Both the position numbers and the translations under genes were made by a program. A stretch of DNA of 64,000 nucleotides from Lysinibacillus pakistanensis (lineage in GTDB: Bacteria > Bacillota > Bacilli > Bacillales_A > Planococcaceae): NCBI GenBank assembly GCA_001312325.1, contig BBDJ01000005.1:124001-188000 (forward strand), given 5' to 3'. This document shows positions 1 to 8,874 of the stretch, piece by piece. Below the pieces are notes generated by a model that ran no database searches, was not told the DNA's origin, and saw only the letters and a list, made by a program, of their open reading frames with translations. Position 1 is the first letter of the stretch. Each line of letters opens with the position of its first letter.

Positions 1-103
1 ATGTATGGACCATTTCAAAAAAAAGTTTTTGAATAATTTGCCCAAAACATTTAATGAACATGAAATAGGCGGAGCGTATGAAAATCCAAAAAAAGTAGTC
101 TGA
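1..103 (+). CDS. C-terminal end of an unrecognised protein (partial)
   Basis: The window opens inside a gene. Removing one A from the A8 run at about 19-26 gives an uninterrupted reading to TGA at 101-103, ending in residues GGAYENPKKVV. The tail is polar with no motif I recognise. The stop codon lies inside a 43-bp sequence that recurs at 7642-7684, so the tail of this gene family may have been copied. Family unknown. Confidence 0.4.
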   Translation, partial: CMDHFKKKFLNNLPKTFNEHEIGGAYENPKKVV

Positions 104-124
104 CACTATCCAAATAGAATATTG
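82..124 (+). repeat. Dispersed 43-bp repeat, copy 1
   Basis: Positions 82-124 and 7642-7684 share AAATCCA followed by AAAGTAGTCTGACACTATCC and a GAATATTG tail with only a few mismatches. Copy 1 spans the stop codon of the partial gene at the window edge. Probably a remnant of a duplicated gene end or a mobile element end. Confidence 0.6.
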
Positions 125-440
125 GATTTCAATATCAACTTAGCTAGACAATAGAATGCTAAGTAAATCCTCTCATGTATTATCATTTCTTTTACAAATA
201 CCTCATGTTGAATTTACTCCTGATGGTCCACGATGAGCTACAAACATTTTCATGGAAATTCTTCCTGAATAAAACCTTAAATCTATTGCTTTATCTGGAT
301 ATATCGCTAAAACTTTTCTGTTTGGTTTCCAACTCCATTTTTAAGAAAAGGGTATTTAGTATTGATGCTCATAATTTTTATTTCAGAGGTGAAGTTCCAT
401 TAAAAACTTAAAAAAAGTTGCATAAATTCTAAATTACAGT
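125..440. other. No gene recognised
   Basis: AT-rich sequence between the partial gene and the padR promoter. A 78-codon open frame at 175-411 has no ribosome site and a composition typical of chance, so I do not call it. Confidence 0.5.
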
Positions 441-444
441 TATT

Positions 445-476
445 ATTACGTTATACGTTATATCGCAAAACGTAAT
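445..476. promoter_or_regulatory. Inverted repeat upstream of padR (candidate operator)
   Basis: ATTACGTT at 445-452 and AACGTAAT at 469-476 form a perfect 8-bp inverted repeat with a further TATACGTT half-site between them, 24 bases before the padR start. PadR regulators commonly bind such palindromes in their own promoter, so autoregulation is inferred. Confidence 0.55.
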
Positions 477-499
477 ATATGTTTTAGGGAGGTATTGTA

Positions 500-802
500 A
501 TGAAAAAGGATAGATTCTCCGAGCCTTCATTGTTTATTTTGATTAGCCTGGCAGAAAAAGATTGTCATGGTTATGCGATTATGGAGGACATTGAAAAAAA
601 TTATAGTATTAAGTTAGGGGCTGGGACTTTATATGGGGCAATTACTCGTTTAGAGAAAGCAGGATATATTCAAGTCCTTGAATCAGATGATCGTAAAAAA
701 CCTTATAGGCTTACAGATGAAGGACGTGAATATTTAAGCAATCAAATCAAAGAAATCCAAGCAGTAACTGCACTCGGTGCAAAAAGGCTTGGCTTAATAT
801 GA
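500..802 (+). CDS. PadR family transcriptional regulator
   Basis: A 100-residue protein with the compact PadR winged helix: helix-turn-helix in the first 50 residues (HGYAIMEDIEK, then LGAGTLYGAITRLEKAGYI) and a wing ending KPYRLTDEGREYL. It lacks a long C-terminal dimerisation helix, as in the short PadR-s2 subgroup. GGGAGG at 487-492 sets the ATG at 500. Its stop overlaps the next start (ATGA at 799-802), so the two genes are translationally coupled. PadR proteins usually repress an adjacent membrane protein or exporter; the ligand cannot be read from sequence. Confidence 0.88.
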   Translation: MKKDRFSEPSLFILISLAEKDCHGYAIMEDIEKNYSIKLGAGTLYGAITRLEKAGYIQVLESDDRKKPYRLTDEGREYLSNQIKEIQAVTALGAKRLGLI

Positions 803-1242
803 AGTGGTTGATTTATTTGTATCCAAAAAATTGGAGAAAACGATACGGCGATGAAATAATTGATTTATTAGAACAAGAAGATTGGTCATTCTTTATTATT
901 ATCGATTTACTGAGAGGAATTGTTGATGCATGGAAAATCGAAATAAATGAACGACAAGTTTTTGGCATTCGTATGAGTAATATGTTATTGCTTATCAGTT
1001 TGATTAATATATTTATTATTCTACAATACAGATCATCACAGGGGGTTATTTTCTTGGAACAAATTACTTTAATTATTGCAATGGCATCATTTTTCTTAGC
1101 TGTTTCTATTTTCATTGTGAATCTTTTTAAAGAAGGTTTTCAAAAAGCTTTTTCAATCAGAACTAGATTATCGAAAATGGGTCTCGGATTTATGGGCTTG
1201 TATGGATTGAGTTTTATAGCATTTTTAGTGTTAGCAAATTAA
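799..1242 (+). CDS. PadR-coupled membrane protein
   Basis: 147 residues. The N-terminus (YLYPKNWRKRYGDEIIDLLEQ) is a cytoplasmic segment typical of proteins encoded directly after PadR regulators; it is followed by three hydrophobic stretches at roughly 58-76, 87-108 and 127-145. Start overlaps the padR stop by 4 bases. Presumably the target or partner of the regulator; no enzymatic motif is visible. Confidence 0.75.
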   Translation: MKWLIYLYPKNWRKRYGDEIIDLLEQEDWSFFIIIDLLRGIVDAWKIEINERQVFGIRMSNMLLLISLINIFIILQYRSSQGVIFLEQITLIIAMASFFLAVSIFIVNLFKEGFQKAFSIRTRLSKMGLGFMGLYGLSFIAFLVLAN

Positions 1243-1263
1243 TTCAAATAGGTTTAATAAAAT

Positions 1264-1288
1264 GACCAAGGCAATTGATGTCTTGGTC
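1264..1288 (+). terminator. Hairpin after the PadR operon
   Basis: GACCAAG at 1264-1270 pairs with CTTGGTC at 1282-1288. The following T content is low, so termination is probable rather than certain. Confidence 0.45.
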
Positions 1289-1449
1289 TACTTGTATCTT
1301 AACAAGTACAAGAATCTAAAAGTTTGCACTCTCCCCATAATTTAGCTCTTATATTTTGAGTATCTTGGCTGTTTAAATTTGCTGTAACGTTGACGAATGT
1401 ACGCCCTTTTTATGATACAATTTACATAATTACACAACGAGGTGATTTC

Positions 1450-1648
1450 ATGGAAAATGATAAACTAATTTGTAAATTATGTGGTAGTGATACCTTTACT
1501 CAAGGTGAATTAGGTGGGGCTTATGCAAATGTAAGACCAGTAGACTCAGTTTCAATTTTTTTCGAGCTCCCCACTTATATTATCTATTTGTACTAATTGT
1601 GGAGAAGTAGCTTCAATGAAAGTAAAGAAACTTGACAAATTCAAATAG
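1450..1648 (+). CDS. Small zinc-ribbon protein (frame broken in T7 run)
   Basis: The ATG at 1450 follows an AACGAGGTGATTTC ribosome site. The first part reads MENDKLICKLCGSDTFTQGEL. Dropping one T from the run at 1556-1562 joins it to SICTNCGEVASMKVKKLDKFK and a stop at 1646. The two CxxC knuckles (CKLC, CTNC) are about 40 residues apart, as in a rubredoxin-like zinc ribbon. Length is about 65 residues. Likely a nucleic-acid-binding zinc-ribbon protein of the type annotated in Bacillus as hypothetical; function inferred only from the ribbon. Confidence 0.65.
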
Positions 1649-2206
1649 TCTCTTAATGTTTTTATAGGGTCGCTTCTAGCAAAGCGCCCCTTTAACAGTT
1701 TCTTTCCACAAAAGACCATTTAATATGTGATAGAAAATATTTTTGCTGTAAATAGAGAAAAGTAGATAATGGAGGAAGTCATAAATATATTCAAATTATC
1801 GTATCTCTATCAGTTATGTTTCTATTATTATTGTTTTCATTCACTTATTTTATAGATGCCCAGTCCTAATCTCATTCAAGCCCTTGTATAATACCTCCTG
1901 TCAAATCCCCTTTTGTCATAAAAGATATTCCTAACATTATATTCAAATAGTTCTATTAAACACCAATCGTATAAAATTGACCCCTACACGCCAGATAGGT
2001 TTTTCTACTACGGTAATACATCCTGATATAAAAGCACACTTTTATTTATAGATTTTTTTCCAATATTTTCTACTAATCAAACCTCATATTTCTTTTATTT
2101 TTTTGAAATATGATGAATAAGTCTAGAGAGTGTAACAGTTTACTACATACTATAAAAATGTAATCTGCAGATTATCAATCTTTAGTTTGGAGGAGGTGAA
2201 TATTAC
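1649..2206. other. Intergenic stretch with possible disrupted membrane peptide
   Basis: Apart from a weak hairpin at 1664-1692, the only coding-like signal is at 1793-1869: KYIQIIVSLSVMFLLLLFSF and a polar tail, behind GGAGG at 1772-1776 but with no start codon (ATAAA where ATGAAA would be expected). I treat it as a possible small membrane peptide with a lost start, not a gene. Confidence 0.3.
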
Positions 2207-2548
2207 ATGCCTTTAACTACTGGTCCAATTGAAAATACAGGAAATCTACCAGCTAATGCCACTAGCGTTCGTGTCAAAGTTCTCAACCTTACTGGAGGTT
2301 TACTGACTGGAGTTGTACGCGTTTTTAGACTAAACGGTACAAGACAATTATTATCTACAACTCCTTTTGCTGCTAATGCCAACGCTTCTACTTTTGTAAC
2401 TGCAGGTGTAGGCGGTGCGTTTCAATATGAAGTTGAAATTGTTCCGAATCAAACTGGCGGATTATATAGCGTTTACGGGCGAACAGCTTCAGGTGTTATC
2501 ATTGATGCCCAACGGTTAGTGAACTCAGAATTAACACAGATTCTTTAA
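2207..2548 (+). CDS. Hypothetical beta-rich protein, possibly spore-surface
   Basis: 113 residues, intact, with a very strong ribosome site (GGAGGAGGTG, 2190-2199). It begins MPLTTGPIENTGNLPANATS and is rich in Thr, Asn, Gly and Val with no charged core, transmembrane segment or signal peptide. This looks like a single beta-sandwich domain. I recall similar proteins as conserved hypotheticals in spore-forming bacilli, which would fit a spore-surface role, but nothing in the sequence proves it. Transcribed alone, with its own promoter region and terminator. Confidence 0.7.
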   Translation: MPLTTGPIENTGNLPANATSVRVKVLNLTGGLLTGVVRVFRLNGTRQLLSTTPFAANANASTFVTAGVGGAFQYEVEIVPNQTGGLYSVYGRTASGVIIDAQRLVNSELTQIL

Positions 2549-2576
2549 TTTTAAACAGATTGTAAAATCAGAAAAG

Positions 2577-2602
2577 CCTTATACTTCGGTATAGGGTTTT
2601 TC
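2577..2602 (+). terminator. Intrinsic terminator
   Basis: CCTTATAC (2577-2584), a TTCG tetraloop and GTATAGGG (2589-2596) followed by TTTTTC. Confidence 0.9.
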
Positions 2603-2928
2603 ATATTCATTCATTTACCCCAAACTTGTCCCCCTTTCTTAAAATACCTGACACCCTCCCCTTCCTTACACTAAAATTTATTACAAGCTTCTTTGTAAAC
2701 GCTGAATTTACTCTAAATATAAAACTGTTAAATTATGAAAATCCTTAAGAAAATCTTCATAAATATCCTCATTAATTATTAATAATTTCCATTTACAATA
2801 ATCAATATCATTTCAAATAAAACCAAAAAAAGGCTTCTATATTGCGAAATCAAATAAAAACATTTAGTTGGTCTCTTATGATATGTAGCATTTGACAATG
2901 ACCATTAGAAAAAAAGGAGCAATTCATC
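2603..2928. other. No gene recognised
   Basis: AT-rich spacer. I see no open frame with a ribosome site. It presumably carries the promoter of the VanZ gene near its right end. Confidence 0.5.
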
Positions 2929-3478
2929 TTGGGTATTACAGAAATTATTAGCAATATTCGTTTTTTAATGTTACCAGTAATTATTATTATTGGTGTAGAG
3001 TTCTTACTCATCGCACTTTATTACTTTTATCGAAGACGACAATTGGACAAAAAAACAAATCCCTATAAAGAAGCTTATTCTTGGTGCAATCTTCGTTGGG
3101 TATATTGTTTTTGTGTTGGAGCTAACGATTATTGGCCGTGGCACTTCCCATTACATGCAAATGAATCTTCAACCATTCAGTGGTTATATTGACGCGTGGA
3201 AAAAATATTCTTTAAGAGATCTCCAAAATTGTCTATTTAATATATTAATGTTTGTTCCACTTGGAATCTTGTTGCCTTTACTTATCGCTAAATTTAAAGA
3301 ATTTAAGTGGCTTCTTCTTGTAGTTGTAGGTGCTACAGTGACAATTGAAACGTATCAGACACTAACGGGAGCAGGGATTTTTGAGCTTGATGATTTAATG
3401 AACAACTCACTTGGTGGTATTTTTGGATATCAATTATACAGATTAGCTGCCTCCATTACACATAACAAAAAAAAGTAA
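2929..3478 (+). CDS. VanZ family membrane protein (frame broken in A7 run)
   Basis: TTG start at 2929 behind AAAAGGAGC. Removing one A at 3049-3055 fuses the two open frames into 182 residues with five hydrophobic segments. The middle carries the VanZ signature: ELTIIGRG, then DLQNCLFNILMFVPLGILLP, and ETYQTLTGAGIFELDDLMNNSLGG. VanZ-like proteins are integral membrane proteins first known from teicoplanin resistance clusters; most homologues, including this isolated one, have no proven role. The next gene starts two bases after the stop, so the two are probably co-transcribed. Confidence 0.8.
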
Positions 3479-3480
3479 AA

Positions 3481-4344
3481 ATGAAAAGTTTGATTGGAAA
3501 CCTTGCTATACCTCTATTGATGGGGTTGATTTTTTTGTGTATGAATATTGTCTACGCCCAAAAGGAGTTTGGCCATTTAGCCATAAATGCCTATACAAAA
3601 TCGAATATGTCAGATGTGAAAGTATCAACCTCATTGGAATTAAGCTCAGCATCAACAGTTGCTCCAGTATATAAGAAAATCATTAAAAATGAGAACGTAG
3701 AAGACCTATTACAACAGAAATTAGGATTATCTCAGGTGAATACACAGGATGATAAGGGCAGTGGTGAGATTTTAGTGGAAGATAAAGATGGGGTCCCCTA
3801 TACATTGACTAAAAATGATGCAGAGGGACAATGGTGGTTAACAGATAACAATTATACACCAGAGCAAACTTCAGTTACTGTGCAAGAAGAAAAGGCAAAG
3901 TCACTAATGGACAAACTTTCTATACTACCGCAAGATGCAGAATTTACTGTACAGGAGAATGGCGAATTTGAATGGAAATTACCTGATCGTCCCCATTTAA
4001 AAAGAGATTATTGGACTGGGGATATTGAGCTCGGCCTAAAACAAGATGGTCGTGTTTATTCGTTAGCCTATAGTCTTCATGAAAATCAATTTATACGAGA
4101 AGTAGACATATTGTCTCCTGTAGTGGTGTATGAACGAATAAAGAAAGGCGAATTCCCTCAAATAAAATATAACGCACTGGTACAGGAGGAAGATCTTGTT
4201 ATAAAAAAAGGAGACCAAATTGAAATAGAATCGATTGAACTTTCGCATATGTATGACACAAAAGGCTTCTACCAGCCAATATACAATGTTTCTGGAAAGT
4301 TTAATGGAAATGATTGGTTCACATTAATTCAAGCTAGGAAGTAA
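3481..4344 (+). CDS. Membrane-anchored or exported hypothetical protein
   Basis: 287 residues, intact. Residues 7-26 are a hydrophobic signal or anchor (LAIPLLMGLIFLCMNIVYA) followed by a long polar extracytoplasmic part with Tyr/Trp-rich, beta-like sequence. The middle part (GEFEWKLPDRPHLKRDYWTG, VYSLAYSLHENQFIREVDIL) resembles the two-lobed YycH/YycI class of extracytoplasmic regulators only in general architecture, so I do not name it. It lies directly behind the VanZ gene and before a bidirectional terminator. Confidence 0.7.
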   Translation: MKSLIGNLAIPLLMGLIFLCMNIVYAQKEFGHLAINAYTKSNMSDVKVSTSLELSSASTVAPVYKKIIKNENVEDLLQQKLGLSQVNTQDDKGSGEILVEDKDGVPYTLTKNDAEGQWWLTDNNYTPEQTSVTVQEEKAKSLMDKLSILPQDAEFTVQENGEFEWKLPDRPHLKRDYWTGDIELGLKQDGRVYSLAYSLHENQFIREVDILSPVVVYERIKKGEFPQIKYNALVQEEDLVIKKGDQIEIESIELSHMYDTKGFYQPIYNVSGKFNGNDWFTLIQARK

Positions 4345-4374
4345 TAAATACAAGTGCATATTCCTAAATTTAGT

Positions 4375-4417
4375 AAAGGCCCAGACTCAAATTATTAGAG
4401 TATCTAGGCCTTTCTAA
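4375..4417. terminator. Bidirectional terminator
   Basis: AAAGGCC at 4375-4381 pairs with GGCCTTT at 4408-4413, with additional AGA/TCT pairing inside. It sits between convergent genes and can serve both. Confidence 0.75.
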
Positions 4418-4425
4418 TTTTTAAC

Positions 4426-4821
4426 TCAATTTTTAAATTTTCTTGAATAAATAAATTCTATTAATGGTGAAGTAACAAATGTAAGACCAACTACCAAGAG
4501 TAAAGGATAATTCTTCATGTCATTTAAATTAGATACACCCTCAGAAATAAATAATATAAGACATGCCATAATCATTAAAACATAATACCCAATCTTTGCG
4601 CTTTGAGTTTCAATATGCCTTTCTAATTCATCTTTGTCTTTTGCGCCATTATGGTCACCCCAATTTAACCAATTTAAAAGATAAGATAATGCAATAAAAC
4701 TAAAAATGATAGAACCCCCATTAATAGTACCAAAACGTAACCATTTGTATAATGTGTAGCTTACGAATGTACAAAATACTATCAAAACAATTATACCGAC
4801 TATTTTTTTTGATTTATCCAT
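4426..4821 (-). CDS. Small four-helix membrane protein paired with XRE regulator
   Basis: 131 residues from ATG 4821, chosen because GGGGAG (4829-4834) lies 8 bases upstream; longer in-frame starts overlap the regulator. Hydrophobic segments near residues 7-28, 34-52, 77-97 and 101-120, with a charged loop (DHNGAKDKDELERHIE) between the second and third. This architecture is the usual partner of short YgzD-like XRE regulators in bacilli. Function unknown; likely the target of the upstream regulator. Confidence 0.7.
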   Translation of the reverse strand: MDKSKKIVGIIVLIVFCTFVSYTLYKWLRFGTINGGSIIFSFIALSYLLNWLNWGDHNGAKDKDELERHIETQSAKIGYYVLMIMACLILFISEGVSNLNDMKNYPLLLVVGLTFVTSPLIEFIYSRKFKN

Positions 4822-4822
4822 T

Positions 4823-5029
4823 TCATTTCTCCCCATTCCCATACGGTATAAATAATTCTTCCATAGTAACCCCTAATACTCTTGCAATATCAAAAGCTAA
4901 CTTTAAACTCGGGTCATATTTGTTATTCTCTATTGCATTAATTGTTTGTCTGGTTACATCACAACGTTCTGCTAATTTTCCTTGAGAAATATTACATTGT
5001 TCTCTAAGTTCCTTTATATTATTTTTCAT
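4823..5029 (-). CDS. Short XRE family transcriptional regulator
   Basis: 68 residues, almost entirely a helix-turn-helix domain: NISQGKLAERCDVTRQTINA then ENNKYDPSLKLAFDIARVL, ending VTMEELFIPYG. This is the YgzD/YozG type that precedes a small membrane protein. ATG at 5029 follows AAGGTGGTTG. The stop codon lies two bases before the next gene's start, a tight two-gene operon. Confidence 0.88.
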   Translation of the reverse strand: MKNNIKELREQCNISQGKLAERCDVTRQTINAIENNKYDPSLKLAFDIARVLGVTMEELFIPYGNGEK

Positions 5030-5170
5030 TCAACAACCACCTTCATATTTTGAGGTGTAAAACATTTTTTTACACCCTAATAATACCTAAAATACTAACC
5101 ATATGTCAAACATGTTTAACACATGATTTTGTTCACATTGGGTTGAAGAAGCAATAATCTTTAAAATGGC

Positions 5171-5200
5171 AAAAAAAAGAAGTAGCCTCTCAGCCACTTC
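5171..5200 (-). terminator. Intrinsic terminator, minus strand
   Basis: On the minus strand GAAGTGGC and GCTACTTC enclose TGAGAG and are followed by eight T. It lies about 90 bases after the end of the gene remnant at 5293-5485. Confidence 0.7.
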
Positions 5201-5292
5201 ATCAGTTTATATTTCTCAATTTATATAACATCAAAATTCACTCTAGAAGAGAATTCAAAAAGCTATCCGAATTTACAATTCAATATTGTCCT

Positions 5293-5485
5293 TCAGCTAA
5301 TTATATCTTCATCATCTTCAATTAGCACTATTTCAACCATAGCGACTCTTTCCCCCATGAGCCGCAGTCTTTGATAGTAGCAAAAACTTCATATATGCCA
5401 TCTCCAAAACCTGACTGAAATGCTACGCCTAGTCCTTCCTGTCCCCCGCTGTAATTTAATTGACCTCCTTGTTTATCATTATTGG
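5293..5485 (-). pseudogene. Remnant of a DUF4241-like protein
   Basis: Minus-strand reading gives DKQGGQLNYSGGQEGLGVAF, then SGFGDGIYEVFATIKDCGSW and, after adding one G, ERVAMVEIVLIEDDEDIIS with a stop at 5293. The SGFGDGxY...GRVA pattern is the C-terminal signature I associate with DUF4241 proteins. There is no start codon or N-terminal half upstream; the frame hits TAA and then a repeated sequence. So this is a C-terminal fragment with a frame break. Confidence 0.5.
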
Positions 5486-5498
5486 AAGTTTATTTCAC

Positions 5499-5568
5499 GG
5501 GCAATTCACTATACAAACATAGCTATCATAAGAATAGTAGGTAAAGCTAAATTTAGTCTTACACCTCC
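5499..5568. repeat. 70-bp imperfect repeat, copy 1
   Basis: GGCAATTCACTATACAAA ... TTTAGTCTTACACCTCC at 5499-5568 matches 51303-51375. Ends are nearly identical while the middle diverges. Read on the minus strand it starts GGAGGTGTAAGACTAAA. Confidence 0.55.
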
Positions 5569-5696
5569 TAAACTCACTTCTACTTTTAATTTTCCATCTA
5601 ACAAAAATATATAAATATGGATAGCTTTTAATGGTTTAACACCCCACTCATGCCCTACAACTAACATATTATAAATGTAGAAAGGAGGGATACTTT

Positions 5697-5840
5697 ATGG
5701 GATACTATGGTGGAAATGTTGGTGGTATTAATAACTGCGGCAATAACGGCGGCGGTTATGGTTCATCATTTGCCTTAATTGTTGTTCTATTTATACTTTT
5801 AATTATTGTCGGCGCTACATTTATGAGTGGAGGATATTAA
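5697..5840 (+). CDS. yjcZ: YjcZ family sporulation protein
   Basis: 47 residues: a Gly/Asn/Tyr-rich head ([20 protein letters not shown]) followed by the hallmark hydrophobic segment [18 protein letters not shown] and a short tail. This is the YjcZ/YjcM-type small protein of spore formers, usually present in several copies and made during sporulation. AAAGGAGGGA at 5680-5689 sets the start, and a strong terminator follows. Shorter than 60 codons but unmistakable. Confidence 0.9.
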   Translation: MGYYGGNVGGINNCGNNGGGYGSSFALIVVLFILLIIVGATFMSGGY

Positions 5841-5853
5841 CATTTCTGATTTA

Positions 5854-5887
5854 AGGGTCACTTCCTAGCTTGGTGACCCTTTTTTTA
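5854..5887 (+). terminator. Intrinsic terminator of yjcZ
   Basis: AGGGTCAC and GTGACCCT enclose TTCCTAGCTTG and are followed by a T run. Confidence 0.92.
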
Positions 5888-6002
5888 GTGTTTTTCTTCA
5901 TATTGTACATACTTTTACTTAATATGAAAGTCTTTTCATTTTATTCTTTTTATCTAAAATTAACATATATAGTATTACTAGCTTTTTGAAAGGGGTACTA
6001 AT

Positions 6003-6657
6003 ATGTCACAGAGTTTCAAAATAGAATTACCAAAAATCTTTTCAGATCTAGAAAAAGCTAATTTTCAAGATATTTTTTTATGATGAAGACCCATATTTAT
6101 CAAATTGTATTATTGCTGATACAGTAATTGATAAAGAAGTTGTTGAAAAATCAGTTGTATCTAAAGTTATCTTTAAAAATGCAAAATTCATTGATGTTTC
6201 TTTTAGAAAAATTGATTTAACGGATGTAATTTTTGAAAACTGCGATCTATCTAATGCAAACTTAAGTGAAGGGATTATACATAGAGTTAATTTCAAAAAC
6301 TGCAAATTATTAGGATCTGATTTTTCTGAAGCTAATCTTGGAAACGTTTCTTTTGAAAATTGTATTGCAAATCTATGCAATTTTGCTGTAACCCGTTTCA
6401 AGCAGGTGATATTTGACAATTCAATACTACAGAGTGCAAATTTTTATGATTGTTCACTTAATAAGGTGAAATTTTATGAAAGTGATATTAATGATGTTGA
6501 TTTTTCTCAGACTTCTTTAAAGGGAATTGATATTAGTACATGTAATTTTGAAAAACTTAATGTAACCATAGAAAGTTTGAATGGGTGTGAGGTTTCCACT
6601 GAACAAGCTATTGGTTTTGCTTCTTTGTTGGGATTAAAGGTAAAGTCAATAAATTAA
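6003..6657 (+). CDS. Pentapeptide repeat protein (frame broken in T7 run)
   Basis: ATG at 6003. Removing one T from 6073-6079 gives 217 residues. From about residue 35 the protein is made of A(D/N)LXX-like repeats with F or L every fifth residue (NAKFIDVSFRKIDLTDVIF, NCDLSNANLSEGI, GSDFSEANLGNVSFENC, SANFYDC), interrupted near residue 125 by a short loop (IANLCNFAVTRFKQ). That layout fits the right-handed quadrilateral beta-helix of Qnr/AlbG-like DNA-mimic proteins, but DNA gyrase protection is only a family possibility. Confidence 0.8.
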
Positions 6658-6856
6658 AAAAAGCACAAGCTGATTAGAATATTACGGCTTTCTCTTCTCC
6701 AAAAAAATCAAGAAAATTTGTAGTAGTTGAAAGAGGTTAAATAGGAAAAAAATGCACACCTGCGAAGTGAATGTAGTTTAGTCGTATCTTTTATAAGAAA
6801 GATTGGATCTACTCTATTATTATAATAAAGTAAATATCTTAGGAGGGAATCAGAAA

Positions 6857-7430
6857 ATGATTGATAATCATTTATTTAGAGGTGATTTTATCATTATTAC
6901 CGGAGGTCCAGGTTCTGGTAAAACAACTCTGTTAGATGAATTACAGGAAAATAACTATAAATACATCCCTGAAGTTGCAAGAGAAATTATTCAAACACAA
7001 GTTTCTTCCATGGGTGATGCGTTACCTTGGAAAAATGTAAAAAAAATATCGTGATTTAATGTTAGATCGATCAATAGAAAGTTTTATTTCAGCATTGTCG
7101 AACCCTCAAAATAAGCCTTTATTTTTTGATAGAGGCATTCCAGATACTCTTGCTTATACTCAATTGATTAATCTTCCAATTTCAAAGAAACTTGAGTCAG
7201 CAACTAGGAAGTACATGTATAACAAGAGAGTGTTTATTTTACCTCCTTGGAAAGATATATACAAAACTGATTCTGAAAGAAAACAGGATTTTGAGGAAGC
7301 TGTAGCAACCTATAAAATCATGTTTGAAACATATAAACATCTTGGATATGAACTTATTAAAGTACCTAAATTGAGCGTTGAAGAAAGAGCAAGCTTTATT
7401 ACTGAAAATGTAGTATCTTGGAAGCTTTAA
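6857..7430 (+). CDS. AAA_28/NadR-like P-loop ATPase (frame broken in A8 run)
   Basis: AGGAGGG at 6841-6847 sets ATG 6857. Dropping one A from 7039-7046 gives 190 residues. Walker A is GGPGSGKTTLLDEL near residue 17; EVAREIIQTQ and the FDRGIPDTLAYTQL segment are the standard second and third motifs of the ATP-binding family that includes NadR's kinase domain. C-terminal part is a helical lid. Such stand-alone proteins are annotated as AAA family ATPase or putative nucleoside kinase; substrate unknown. Confidence 0.8.
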
Positions 7431-7958
7431 ATGAAAGGTTACCTGTACTTGATTACTTTCATTGTTTTCATTCCTCGTTTTTTTCCTTTGCGTCTTATGC
7501 GCTCGAACAAACAAAATTCACAAAAGCATTTGATGTAGACGCTAATCACTTTAAATAGCATATGCATTTACTATCTTGATTTTGGATATAAAGTTTATCG
7601 TTTTTTAATTACGTATTTTATGCTAATAGATTTAACAAGTGCAAATCCAGTAAAGTAGTCTGACACTATCCACATGGAATATTGACTTTAACTGGAGAGC
7701 TTTTGACTGTTGCTTCTAAATCTATCATCATAAAAAGCTTATATATTTCATCTACTTTTACAATCCCCCCTCTTGTTTAAAATTCTCAACAGAAGCGTTT
7801 GTTGACTGGACTTATTTAAAGCAGTAGGACAAAATTTTTTTATTTTTTTAAATTTTTTTAACCTAATTTTAACCTTAATAGTTTATATTACCAATTATGG
7901 AATTTATAAATATGGATTTGTTAATTCCAAAAACAATTATTTTTAGGAGGCTTATATT
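7431..7958. other. Intergenic stretch holding repeat copy 2
   Basis: No gene recognised. Positions 7642-7684 repeat the sequence at 82-124. The right end carries the promoter region and ribosome site (AGGAGG, 7945-7950) of the next gene. Confidence 0.5.
7642..7684 (+). repeat. Dispersed 43-bp repeat, copy 2
   Basis: Matches 82-124 with few mismatches; here it is not attached to a recognisable coding frame. Confidence 0.6.
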
Positions 7959-8827
7959 ATGTCAAATCAAGATTTACAGATGGAAAGCTGGTTAACAGTA
8001 AATGATGTTTCCCTTCATCAAAATATTCAAACACCACTTTCTTTCGACCTTACTTCCTCTTTACAAGATGCAACACCTGTCCAAGATACTATAAGTGGAG
8101 GTTTAATTATTGGTAACACACAAAACGAAGCTATCGATGCCAATAATAATGTAAAAAAAATGCACTGCAAACCTACGGTCGTTTTAGTAATGAGGTCAAA
8201 GAATCTGCTCAAGTAAGTCCGATTGTTGGATTAACAACTATACTTGATATTGCAAGAATAGTTTCCAATTACAACCCGGCTTTGCCCACTGATCAAGAAA
8301 ATGATGAAACTAAAAAAGCAAGAGTTATTGCATACAACCAATATATTACGAAGGTGTTGCAAAATCCTTTAATGCACTTAAAAAGCAACTATGAAAAAAA
8401 ATACACAAAACGAACTTCTAGCTGGAAGACAGCCATTGATGAAATCAGTAATTTATATGATGGCATCACAGAAAAAGATAAAGAGAAAATTAAAAATAGT
8501 TTACAAGCTTTAGCAGAAGCTGCCTCTTCAAGATCAAATAAAGCCAATACAGAAAATATATTTGCTCAAAATGTTATTGTGTGCAATGATGAAGAAATTG
8601 AATTTTGTATTTATTCAAGTTCAGTTACAATGCTTTATAGTGGTGGTAAAAATACCGTAAGACAGGTTGATTTCACTCTAAACGAAACCCACATTAGATT
8701 TACAAAAGAGTTATGGAGTAGATACTCTGATAAAGTTTTAGATAAACACTTAGCGTTGATAGATGATTGGCTACTTGGAATTAGTACTCCTAATAGTGAT
8801 AAAACTACTCTCGCTTGCTTTGTTTAA
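7959..8827 (+). CDS. Unrecognised ~289-residue protein (frame broken in A8 run)
   Basis: ATG at 7959 behind AGGAGG. The reading passes from MSNQDLQMESWLTVNDVSLH to NALQTYGRFSNEVKESAQVS if the A8 run at 8153-8160 is nine (or six) long, and then runs to TAA 8825. Polar N-terminus without signal peptide, a long helical middle (KKYTKRTSSWKTAIDEISNL, KDKEKIKNSLQALAEAASS), and a beta-rich end (NIFAQNVIVCNDEEIEFCIY, TVRQVDFTLNETHIRFTKEL). Helices followed by a beta module recall secreted or effector-like proteins, but I recognise no family. Own promoter and terminator. Confidence 0.6.
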
Positions 8828-8840
8828 CATATCTATCAAA

Positions 8841-8874
8841 GGAAACCAGATAAATAGTGGTTTCCTTTTTTTTC
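8841..8874 (+). terminator. Intrinsic terminator
   Basis: GGAAACCA (8841-8848) and TGGTTTCC (8858-8865) followed by eight T. Confidence 0.92.

Noticed and set aside
175..411. 78-codon open frame near the left edge
   Set aside because: No ribosome site, no domain-like pattern and AT-driven composition; most likely chance.
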